DNA of 64,000 bases from Bailinhaonella thermotolerans (lineage in GTDB: Bacteria > Actinomycetota > Actinomycetes > Streptosporangiales > Streptosporangiaceae): contig NZ_QZEY01000004.1 of NCBI RefSeq assembly GCF_003594875.1, forward strand, positions 124,001 to 188,000, read 5' to 3'. The notes under the pieces are model-generated. The model made no database searches and was not told the DNA's origin. It saw nothing but the letters and a program-made list of their open reading frames with translations. This document shows positions 25,272-31,660 of the stretch, one piece after another. Position 1 is the first letter of the stretch; each line of letters starts with the position of its first letter. A program made the translations under genes and the position numbers.

Positions 25272-26960
25272 TCAGCCCGTTTCGGCCAGCGCCGCCGCGA
25301 TGTCCTCGTCGCCGGGGGCCAGCTCGGCCGCCCGCGCCAGGTCGGCGCGCGCCTCAGCCGTACGGCCGAGGGCCCGCAGCGCGACCGAGCGGTTGAACAG
25401 CAGCTCCGCCGACTCGCCCAGCTCGACGGCGCGGGTCAGGTCCGCGAGGGCGGACTCGGCGTCGCCGTTCTCGAACGCGAGGACGCCGCGCCCCGCCCAC
25501 GCGTCGGCCAGCCGGGGATCCGCCGCGATCGCCCGGTCGTACGCCTCGCGGGCCTCGCCGGGGCGACCCTCCGCGGCCTCGACCTGCCCGAGCACGCACA
25601 GCAGGTACGGGTCCTCCGGGGCGCGCGCCACGTCCGCCCGCGCCCTGCCGTACTGGCCGAGCGCCGCGAGCAGGCCCGCGCGGTTGACGTAGGCGGCCGT
25701 GAAGTCGGGGTCCAGCTCGACCGCGTGGTCCAGGTCGGCGAGCGCCCCTTCGAGGTCGCCCCCGGCGTACCGGACCTCGGCCCGGTTGTAGAACAGCTCG
25801 GGGTACGGCAGGTCCACGGCCATCGCGGTCTCGTAGTCGCGCAGCGCCTCGGCGGAGCGGCCCATCGCGTGGAGGAGGTTGCCCCGGTCGATGTAGTAGT
25901 CCGGGTACCCCGGGTCGGCCTCGATCACCGCGTCCAGCTCGGCCAGCGCCGCCTCGCGCTCCCCGCGCAGGGCCAGCAGGTGGGCGAGGTTGGCGCGCAG
26001 GACCAGCTTGTGGATCGGGTGCTCGCCGGGGTCGAGGTCGCGCTCGGCCAGTTCGATGGACTCGCGGACCAGCTCCAGCGCCCGGTCGGCGTTGCCGCGC
26101 CGCAGCTCGATCAGCGCCTTGCCGTTCAGGTCGAAGCCCAGGTGGAACGCCCGCGCCCGCCGGTCCGGCAGGAGCGCGGTGATCGTGACGGCCTCGTTGA
26201 TCCAGGCCATCGCCTCCTCGGGGTCCCGCCGCGCCCGGTCGGAGTGCCGCACGAGGATCATCGCGGTGGCGTACGCCGCGGTCGCCCGGTGCTTCGGCTC
26301 CGTGCTCGTCCGGCGGCCCAGGTCGTACAGCGCCCGGGCCTCGTCCTCCCGCTCGATCGCGGTCAGCGCGGTGCCGGTCCGGTGCACCAGCCGCCACCAG
26401 GTCTCGGGGTCGTCGTCGTGGTCGAGCAGGCCCAGCGCCCGCTCGCCGAGCCGGGCCATCGCGTGGTGGAACCCCTCGGTCCGGCACCGCTCGATCTTCT
26501 CCAGCAGTTCCGGCAGCCCGGCGGGTTCGGGGGCGCGGGACGGGTCCCGGCCGCGCCCGTCGCGCACGGTCAGCTCCAGCAGCTCCGGCGAGACCCGCCG
26601 GCGCAGCACGGTCAGGAACTCGCGGTCCGTGTGGTCCGCCTCGTCCAGGTTCTCCACGGTCAGCCGGTACGGCCCCGCCTTGGTGAGGTGGTCGCGCACG
26701 AACTCGGCGAGCCCGTTCGCGACGCGCAGCGTGCGCCGGGCCCCGTGGACGAGGATGCGCTCGGCCGCCGGCAGGTCCGCCGCCCGCGACCGCCGCCGGG
26801 CCGGGACCAGCCCGGCCAGGGCCGGGGCCGCGGCCCGGATCTCGATGTCGTGGGCCTCCACCAGCTCCGGCGACCGTTCCAGCGCGGCGGGCACGAATTC
26901 GCCCAGCAGCGCCGCCGCCACGGTGTACGGTTCCCCGCCTCCCGCGTTCACCGAAAACAT
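25272..26960 (-). CDS. TPR-repeat protein with degenerate ATPase-like N-terminus
   Basis: The 562-residue protein starts at an ATG with AAGGG upstream. Residues about 1-170 resemble the tail of a STAND-type ATPase (YRLTVENLDEADHTDREFL looks like a Walker B region), but no P-loop is present. The remainder is tetratricopeptide repeats, at least nine, for example AYVNRAGLLAALGQYGRARA and ELFYNRAEVRYAGGDLEGAL. It is therefore a scaffold or peptide sensor rather than an enzyme. A 24-codon peptide gene lies 133 bp upstream on the same strand, which suggests a peptide-TPR pair. A decayed copy of its 3' end follows the stop codon. Confidence 0.8.
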   Translation of the reverse strand: MFSVNAGGGEPYTVAAALLGEFVPAALERSPELVEAHDIEIRAAAPALAGLVPARRRSRAADLPAAERILVHGARRTLRVANGLAEFVRDHLTKAGPYRLTVENLDEADHTDREFLTVLRRRVSPELLELTVRDGRGRDPSRAPEPAGLPELLEKIERCRTEGFHHAMARLGERALGLLDHDDDPETWWRLVHRTGTALTAIEREDEARALYDLGRRTSTEPKHRATAAYATAMILVRHSDRARRDPEEAMAWINEAVTITALLPDRRARAFHLGFDLNGKALIELRRGNADRALELVRESIELAERDLDPGEHPIHKLVLRANLAHLLALRGEREAALAELDAVIEADPGYPDYYIDRGNLLHAMGRSAEALRDYETAMAVDLPYPELFYNRAEVRYAGGDLEGALADLDHAVELDPDFTAAYVNRAGLLAALGQYGRARADVARAPEDPYLLCVLGQVEAAEGRPGEAREAYDRAIAADPRLADAWAGRGVLAFENGDAESALADLTRAVELGESAELLFNRSVALRALGRTAEARADLARAAELAPGDEDIAAALAETG

Positions 26961-27093
26961 GCGCGCCCTTCCGGTGCCGATTCCCGGAGCCCATTCCGGG
27001 ATGCCCTTTTCCCGGTGCGGTTTCCCGCCCGGAAACCTTCCGCCCCAAACACGGGCGGGAGCCCGCCGAAACGGGCTCCCGCCTGAAGAGCGC

Positions 27094-27168
27094 TCAGATT
27101 CCGTGCTTGGGCGCCGCGGCCCCAGAGGGCTTGATCGTCCCGGGCTTGTGAACAATGACCTTCTTCAT
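27094..27168 (-). CDS. 24-residue peptide gene upstream of TPR protein
   Basis: A 25-codon frame starts at an ATG with an excellent site (GAGGAGAG six bases upstream) and ends in TGA. The peptide begins MKKVIVHKPG and ends AAAPKHGI; it is basic and has four Lys, two His and several Pro/Gly but no Cys. The start site, position ahead of the TPR gene and lack of any other frame in this gap support translation. It could be a RiPP-like precursor or a signal peptide recognised by the TPR protein. No modification enzyme is adjacent, so function is unknown. Confidence 0.6.
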   Translation of the reverse strand: MKKVIVHKPGTIKPSGAAAPKHGI

Positions 27169-27349
27169 CGAGCTCTCCTCGCGGCCGGCGCAACACGAGC
27201 CACGGCCGTAACAGTCGGATCTGCCGCTCTAAGGCAAACATGCCGACATTCCACCGTCAATGGCCATTTGCGTAAGGCAATTGCACGGAACGAACCATTC
27301 CCCTGAAACCCCGTGGCGCCCCGGTCCCCTCGGATGTCAGTCTTCGCAG

Positions 27350-28000
27350 GTGACCGTGCGAATCGCCGCGATCGTGGAGATCTACGGCTCTCCCCCCTCC
27401 GCCCCCTGGCCGGTAGCGGACACCGGCGTGATCGACCTGACCGCCCGGTCCACCCCGGCCGAGATCGGCACGGTGGTGGGCCTCCTGCCGTACGACGGGG
27501 AGGGGCGGGACGGGGACGGGTGCGGCGGGGAGCCGGAGGACGAGAGCGCCCCCGCCCGGATCGCCCGCGTCCTGGCCGCGGACCACCCGCGCCTGCCGGG
27601 GGGCCTGCGGATCCACGACGCCGCGACCGGCCTGACGATCATGCCCGGCTGCTGCGTGGATCTGGCCGACTGGCGCGCCTGGTCCGGCGCGGCGGGCGGC
27701 GACGCCCCCTGGCTGGGCCACCGTCCCGCCCCCTGGGTGGAGGTCGCCGGCACCGACCTGCGCGTCTGGCAGGACGGCGGCCTCGGCGAGGCGGGCGAGG
27801 AGAACTTCTTCATCCGGGTTCCGTTCTCCCGCTTCGCCGCCCTGCTCCACGGCGTCCGCCACGACCTGTGCGGCTTCCTCGTCGCGGCGGAGGAGTGGGC
27901 GGACGCCACCGCCCCCGCCCAGGCTCAGGCGCTCGTCCGGGTCCTCGACCGCGCCCTCAACGCCTCCGCCCCGCTCACCGTCTTCGGTGAGCGCCGCTGA
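27350..28000 (+). CDS. Hypothetical protein
   Basis: About 216 residues from a GTG at 27350 (27356 is equally possible). The sequence starts VTVRIAAIVEIYGSPP and is acidic and soluble, with no signal peptide or membrane helix. I recognise no domain. Codon-position GC and the long frame with sensible composition (WLGHRPAPWVEVAG, ENFFIRVPFSRFAALL) support a real gene. It converges with kptA and diverges from the 24-residue peptide gene. Confidence 0.6.
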   Translation: MTVRIAAIVEIYGSPPSAPWPVADTGVIDLTARSTPAEIGTVVGLLPYDGEGRDGDGCGGEPEDESAPARIARVLAADHPRLPGGLRIHDAATGLTIMPGCCVDLADWRAWSGAAGGDAPWLGHRPAPWVEVAGTDLRVWQDGGLGEAGEENFFIRVPFSRFAALLHGVRHDLCGFLVAAEEWADATAPAQAQALVRVLDRALNASAPLTVFGERR

Positions 28001-28096
28001 GACCGGCGGCGGGATCTCCCGGCCTGAAGGAGCCCGGAGGAGCCCGGAGGAATCCGGCAGGTATCCGGAGGAGCCCGTAGTAACCGGAGGAAGGGG

Positions 28097-28642
28097 TCAG
28101 GGGCGGGGAAAGTGGATGTACGCCGGGGGGACGTGGGCCGTCAGCCAGACGCCGTTGTCGCTGCGGTGGAACTCGTGGCCGGCGGTGTGCATGTCACCGG
28201 CGCGGACGGTGAGGACGACCGGGCGGCCCCGGCGGGCGCCCACGCGGGTGGCCGTCTCGCGGTCGGGGGAGAGGTGCACGGCGTGGCGGGTCATCGGGCG
28301 CAGGCCCTCGCGCCGGATCGCGGCCAGGGCGCGGCCGGTCGTCCCGTGGTAGAGGAAGGCGGGCGGCTCCAGCGCCGGCAGGGCCAGGTCCACCCGCACC
28401 GAATGCCCCTGCCGGGCGCGTATCCGGCCGTCCTCGATGACGTACCGCCGCTTGTCGTTGAGCGCGACGACCTCCTCCAGCTCTTCGCGGGTGATGGGGA
28501 AGCCCCGCTCGGCCGCCCCCGCCAGCAGCGCGTCCACCTCCGCCCAGCCGTGGGGGTCCAGCTCGATCCCGATGGCCTCCGGCTGATGCCGCAGCCACCT
28601 GGCCAGTGATTTGGAGACCCGCGTCCTCCGCCGTTCGTCCAC
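28097..28642 (-). CDS. kptA: RNA 2'-phosphotransferase (KptA/Tpt1)
   Basis: The 181-residue protein (GTG start) has the two-lobe Tpt1 layout. The N-lobe has SKSLARWLRHQPEAIGIELD and DKRRYVI with R..Q.H as HSVRVDL. The C-lobe has LYHGTTGRALAAIRREGL, MTRHAVHLSPD and the NGVWL segment. These include the Arg-His-Arg-Arg-type catalytic set of the family. Tpt1 removes an internal 2'-phosphate from RNA using NAD+, giving ADP-ribose 1'',2''-cyclic phosphate; in bacteria, which lack yeast-type tRNA splicing, its role is unsettled. It is the last gene of a run that begins with three unusual tRNA genes. Confidence 0.9.
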   Translation of the reverse strand: MDERRRTRVSKSLARWLRHQPEAIGIELDPHGWAEVDALLAGAAERGFPITREELEEVVALNDKRRYVIEDGRIRARQGHSVRVDLALPALEPPAFLYHGTTGRALAAIRREGLRPMTRHAVHLSPDRETATRVGARRGRPVVLTVRAGDMHTAGHEFHRSDNGVWLTAHVPPAYIHFPRP

Positions 28643-28698
28643 GCGGCCATCCAAACAACCACGGCGGGCGGGCACCAGTGGTTCTGCCCGCCCTCGGG

Positions 28699-29790
28699 TC
28701 AGCGGCCGGTGCGGTGGACGCTCTTGACGGCCGCGACCTCCGGGTGGGGCGTCAGCGGGGGCACGGCCGCGGCGGCCTCCGCCAGGTCGCGCTTGACCCG
28801 GAAGGCGATGCCCCGGCCCAGCCGCACCCGGGTGGGGGAGGGCGCGCGGCGCAGGCCGCCGAGCAGGTGGAGGGCGGCGCGGCTGGTGGTCGCGGTGTGG
28901 GTCAGGTCCAGGTGGGCCAGCCGGTGGGGGTGCGCCGCCAGGGCGTCGGCGGCTTCGGCGGCGGTGGCGTCGTCCAGGCGGTTGTCCGGGGCGGCCAGCA
29001 CGGCGGCGGCGCGCACGCGGCCCAGGTCGAGGACCTCGACGCCCGACGCCACGGCGGCGCGGATCAGGGCGAGCACGCCCGCCGGGCCCATCCCGTCACT
29101 GGCGAGGGAGAGGCGCCGCAGCCGGCCGCCGGGGCGCAGGGCCGACGCGATCAGGAGAGCGCCGTCGTCCCCCAGGCCGTTCGCCGAGGCGTACAGCTCG
29201 TCCACGCCGTCCGCCGCGACCAGCCGGGCCAGTCCGGCCGCGCCCGCGGGGCCCAGGGGGTTCCCGCTCACGAACAGCCGGCCGATCCCGCCCGCCGCCA
29301 GGACCCCGTCCACCAGCGCCGAAAGGCCCCCCGCGGTCAGGCCGGTCTGGACGAGGTCGAGCGTGGTGAGCCCGGCCGGGACCAGGTCCGCGCCGATCCG
29401 GGCGCCGGCGGGGCCGAGGGGGTTGCGCTTGAGCCAGAGGCCGCGGACCACGCCGGGCGAGGCGAGCAGCCGGTCGGCGATCCGGCACGCCCCTCCCGCC
29501 GTGATCTCGTTGCAGCCGAGGTACAGCGTCTCGGCCCCCGAGGCGACCGCGCCCGCCGCGGCCGTCGCCGCGCCGTCGTCGCCCAGGCCGTCCGTGCCCA
29601 TCAGGAGGTGCCGCACCGGCCCGTACGGCGGGAGCGCCCCCGCCACCAGCGCCGCGCCGTACGGGCCGAGGGACTGCTTGCACAGGTCGAGGCGGCCGTC
29701 GGGCATCGCCGTACCGGTCCGGAAGTCCACCCGCCTCGGGACGGGGCGGCCGGAGCGGAGCCAGGCGAGCAGGTCGTCGAGGTCGTTCAC
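28699..29790 (-). CDS. Leucine-rich-repeat protein (RNI-like)
   Basis: The 363-residue protein starts at the GTG in the GTGA overlap with the SDR gene. After about 30 residues it becomes a series of 27-29-residue leucine-rich repeats, for example ETLYLGCNEITAGGACRIAD, GLWLKRNPLGPAGARIGAD and DELYASANGLGDDGALLIAS, the ribonuclease-inhibitor-like subtype. It should be a horseshoe-shaped protein-binding scaffold. The coupling to the SDR gene suggests a complex with it. Gene context, not sequence, would have to tell the partner. Confidence 0.8.
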   Translation of the reverse strand: MNDLDDLLAWLRSGRPVPRRVDFRTGTAMPDGRLDLCKQSLGPYGAALVAGALPPYGPVRHLLMGTDGLGDDGAATAAAGAVASGAETLYLGCNEITAGGACRIADRLLASPGVVRGLWLKRNPLGPAGARIGADLVPAGLTTLDLVQTGLTAGGLSALVDGVLAAGGIGRLFVSGNPLGPAGAAGLARLVAADGVDELYASANGLGDDGALLIASALRPGGRLRRLSLASDGMGPAGVLALIRAAVASGVEVLDLGRVRAAAVLAAPDNRLDDATAAEAADALAAHPHRLAHLDLTHTATTSRAALHLLGGLRRAPSPTRVRLGRGIAFRVKRDLAEAAAAVPPLTPHPEVAAVKSVHRTGR

Positions 29791-31286
29791 CAGGGGGCCT
29801 CCCGGTAGTCCTTGAGGAGGACGCCGTGCACCGGGTCGCCGGCCTCTCCCCTGACGATGGGGTCGTAGACGCGGGAGGCGCCGTCGATCACGTCCAGCGG
29901 GGTGCGGCGGTCCAGGCCCGCGCGGAGCGGGGCGGGGACCTCGTCGGTGATCCAGCCGGTGTCCACGCTGCACAGGTACACGCCGCGCTCCGCGAGGTCG
30001 GCGGCGCTGGTCCTGGTGAGCATGTTCAGCGCGGCCTTGGCCATGTTGGTGTGCGGGTGGCGGCCGGTCTTGTTCGGCATCGCGAAGACGCCCTCCATCG
30101 CCGACACGTTCACGACGTACCTCCGCTCGCGCGGCGACGCCAGCAGCAGCGGCAGCAGGCGGTCCAGGAGCAGGAACGGGGCGACCGCGTTGACGAGCTG
30201 CGCCTCCAGCACCTCCACCGGCCCGACCTGCCCGATCCGCGCCGACCACGAGTTCCGCGCCGCCCCGTCAGGCAGCAACCCGGACACGTCGGGCAGCAAC
30301 CCGGACACGTCGGGCAGCGACCCCGACACGTCGGGCACCCCCGGCGCGACGGGCGAGACCTCCGGCGCCCCCGTCACGCCGGGCCGGAGCCCCGGGATCT
30401 CGTACGGCGGCGCGACCGGGATCCCGTCCGCCGGGGCGGCGGGCGCGGGCGGGACCTCGTGCGGCGGGGCGAGCCCGGCGAATCCGGGGGCCGCCGAGAC
30501 GGACGCGCCGGGCACCGGAGGCCGGCGCTCGCCCTCGACCAGCGCCGCGTACGCCGACGGCGGGTGCCGCAGCGTCTGGGCCGCGTTGTTCACCAGGATG
30601 TCCAGGGGGTCGCCCGCGTCCAGCAGCCGCCCCGTCAGCCCCAGAACCTGCCGCGGATCGCGCAGGTCGATGCCGACGATCTCCAGCCGCCCCGCCCAGT
30701 CCCCGGCCGCCGCGAACCGCTCCGCCGCGTCCCTGGGGAACCGCGTCGTGACCGTGACGTGCGCCCCGTCCCGGAGCAGCTTCAGCGCCACGTGGTGCCC
30801 GATCTTCACGCGTCCGCCGGTCACCAGCGCCCGCCGCCCCCGCAGGTCCGCCCGGGCCGCGCGCCGCGCCAGATTCACCGCCGCGCACCCGGGGCACAGC
30901 AGGTGGTAGAACTCCCCGACCCGCGTGAACGCCTCCTTGCACACATAGCACCGCCGCTCCCGCCGCAGCGTCCCCCCGCCCGCCGGGCTCGCGTCGTCCC
31001 CGCGCGAGCCGTACGGCGGCAGCGCGCGGTCGCGGAGGCCGTTCGCCCCGGGGGAAGCGGGGGCGGGGAGCGGGGCGTCGGGGACGCGGGCGGGGGAGCC
31101 CATGGGGGTGGTGGCGAGAAGCGCGCCGTCGGCGGCGGCGGTGGCGCGGCGGCGGTCGCGCTTGCGGTGACGCTGGCCGTCCCGGACGAGGGCGAGGGCG
31201 GCGTGCTCGACCCGGCGCCGGTCCGGGTCGCCGGGCGGCAGGCGCCGGACCTCCCCGAGCGCGCGCAGCAACTCCCCGACGTCCAT
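29787..31286 (-). CDS. SDR oxidoreductase with N-terminal zinc ribbon
   Basis: The 499-residue protein has a variable N-terminal region and then a zinc ribbon (CYVCKEAF ... HLLCPGC, residues about 112-135). A Rossmann SDR domain follows (ALVTGGRVKIGHHVALKLL, DILVNNAAQTLRHP). Between NNAA and the active site lies a Pro-rich insert of about 75 residues, with PDVSGLL repeated three times. The catalytic YxxxK motif is altered: the Lys is present in NMAKAAL, but the Tyr position appears to be Thr. It may be a weak or redirected enzyme, or NAD(H)-binding only. It lies 13 bp after the tRNA cluster and overlaps the LRR gene. Confidence 0.75.
   Translation of the reverse strand: MDVGELLRALGEVRRLPPGDPDRRRVEHAALALVRDGQRHRKRDRRRATAAADGALLATTPMGSPARVPDAPLPAPASPGANGLRDRALPPYGSRGDDASPAGGGTLRRERRCYVCKEAFTRVGEFYHLLCPGCAAVNLARRAARADLRGRRALVTGGRVKIGHHVALKLLRDGAHVTVTTRFPRDAAERFAAAGDWAGRLEIVGIDLRDPRQVLGLTGRLLDAGDPLDILVNNAAQTLRHPPSAYAALVEGERRPPVPGASVSAAPGFAGLAPPHEVPPAPAAPADGIPVAPPYEIPGLRPGVTGAPEVSPVAPGVPDVSGSLPDVSGLLPDVSGLLPDGAARNSWSARIGQVGPVEVLEAQLVNAVAPFLLLDRLLPLLLASPRERRYVVNVSAMEGVFAMPNKTGRHPHTNMAKAALNMLTRTSAADLAERGVYLCSVDTGWITDEVPAPLRAGLDRRTPLDVIDGASRVYDPIVRGEAGDPVHGVLLKDYREAPW
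30268..30340. repeat. 21-bp in-frame repeats inside SDR gene
   Basis: Three copies of a 21-bp unit containing CCGGACACGTCGGGCAGCAA encode the PDVSGLL repeats of the SDR insert. They are in frame, so copy number could vary without disrupting the gene. Confidence 0.65.
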
Positions 31287-31298
31287 CCGCCCTCCTCG

Positions 31299-31371
31299 TG
31301 AGCCCGGCCGGATTCGAACCGGCGTCCTCCTCCATGCCATGGAGGCGCGACGGCCGCTGCGCTACGGGCTC
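31299..31371 (-). tRNA. Unusual tRNA 1, anticodon GGC (would read Ala GCC)
   Basis: On the minus strand a full cloverleaf is visible. The acceptor is GAGCCCG/CGGGCTC and the anticodon arm CCTCC-ATGGCAT-GGAGG. The T-arm is GCCGG-TTCGAAT-CCGGC, with T8, A14, GG18-19, T33 and discriminator A. The D-stem has only three pairs. Position 3:70 is G-C, not the G-U that identifies tRNA-Ala, and the body is unlike normal tRNA-Ala. No CCA is encoded. Confidence 0.65.
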
Positions 31372-31382
31372 GCGCCGTCGAG

Positions 31383-31457
31383 TGGACCCGACCGGATTCG
31401 AACCGGCGTCCTCCCCCGTTGAGAGGGGGCGCGACGGCCAGGCTGCGCTACGGGCCC
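31383..31457 (-). tRNA. Unusual tRNA 2, anticodon reads TCA in the 7-nt loop
   Basis: The acceptor is GGGCCCG/CGGGTCC with a G-U at 3:70, and the T-arm is as in its neighbours with one G-T pair. The anticodon arm CCCCC-TCTCAAC-GGGGG places TCA at 34-36, which would read the stop codon UGA, but position 33 is C instead of T. A slipped arrangement would give CTC (Glu) with a poorer stem. The long variable arm and extended acceptor of tRNA-Sec are absent. It could be a suppressor-like or non-decoding tRNA. Confidence 0.55.
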
Positions 31458-31465
31458 GCGACAGT

Positions 31466-31541
31466 GGGGCCCGGCCGGATTCGAACCGGCGTCCTCCTCC
31501 ATGGCATGGAGGCGCGGCGGCCAGGCTGCGCTACGGGCCCC
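31466..31541 (-). tRNA. Unusual tRNA 3, anticodon GCC (would read Gly GGC)
   Basis: The acceptor GGGCCCG/CGGGCCC can be extended by a G(-1):C73 pair. The anticodon arm is CCTCC-ATGCCAT-GGAGG and the T-arm is identical to copy 1. The D-loop matches copy 2. The body is a near-copy of the other two and unlike ordinary tRNA-Gly. It is the first of the three in the direction of transcription. Confidence 0.65.
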
Positions 31542-31611
31542 GGGGCACGCTACCGGAGATCCCGATTCCGTCGCATCCCGCCGTGCACGCCCCCCGCCGG
31601 GCTCGCGAGAC

Positions 31612-31660
31612 GTCAGGTGACGCGGGCAGGTCAGGTGACGCGGGCAGGTCAGGTGACGCG
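31612..31660. repeat. 18-bp tandem repeats at 3' end of RyR gene
   Basis: GTCAGGTGACGCGGGCAG is repeated nearly three times, with the first unit in gene order carrying the last codons and stop of the RyR protein. The repeats leave two further in-frame-length copies of the same Val-Thr-stop ending downstream. Confidence 0.6.

Noticed and set aside
31383..31457. Selenocysteine tRNA (selC)
   Set aside because: The anticodon can be read as TCA, but the long variable arm and the extended acceptor stem of selC are absent, position 33 is C, and no selA/selB is nearby.
31299..31541. Attachment site of an integrated element
   Set aside because: tRNA genes are common att sites, but there is no integrase nearby and the repeats are whole tRNA bodies, not a partial tRNA duplication flanking an island.
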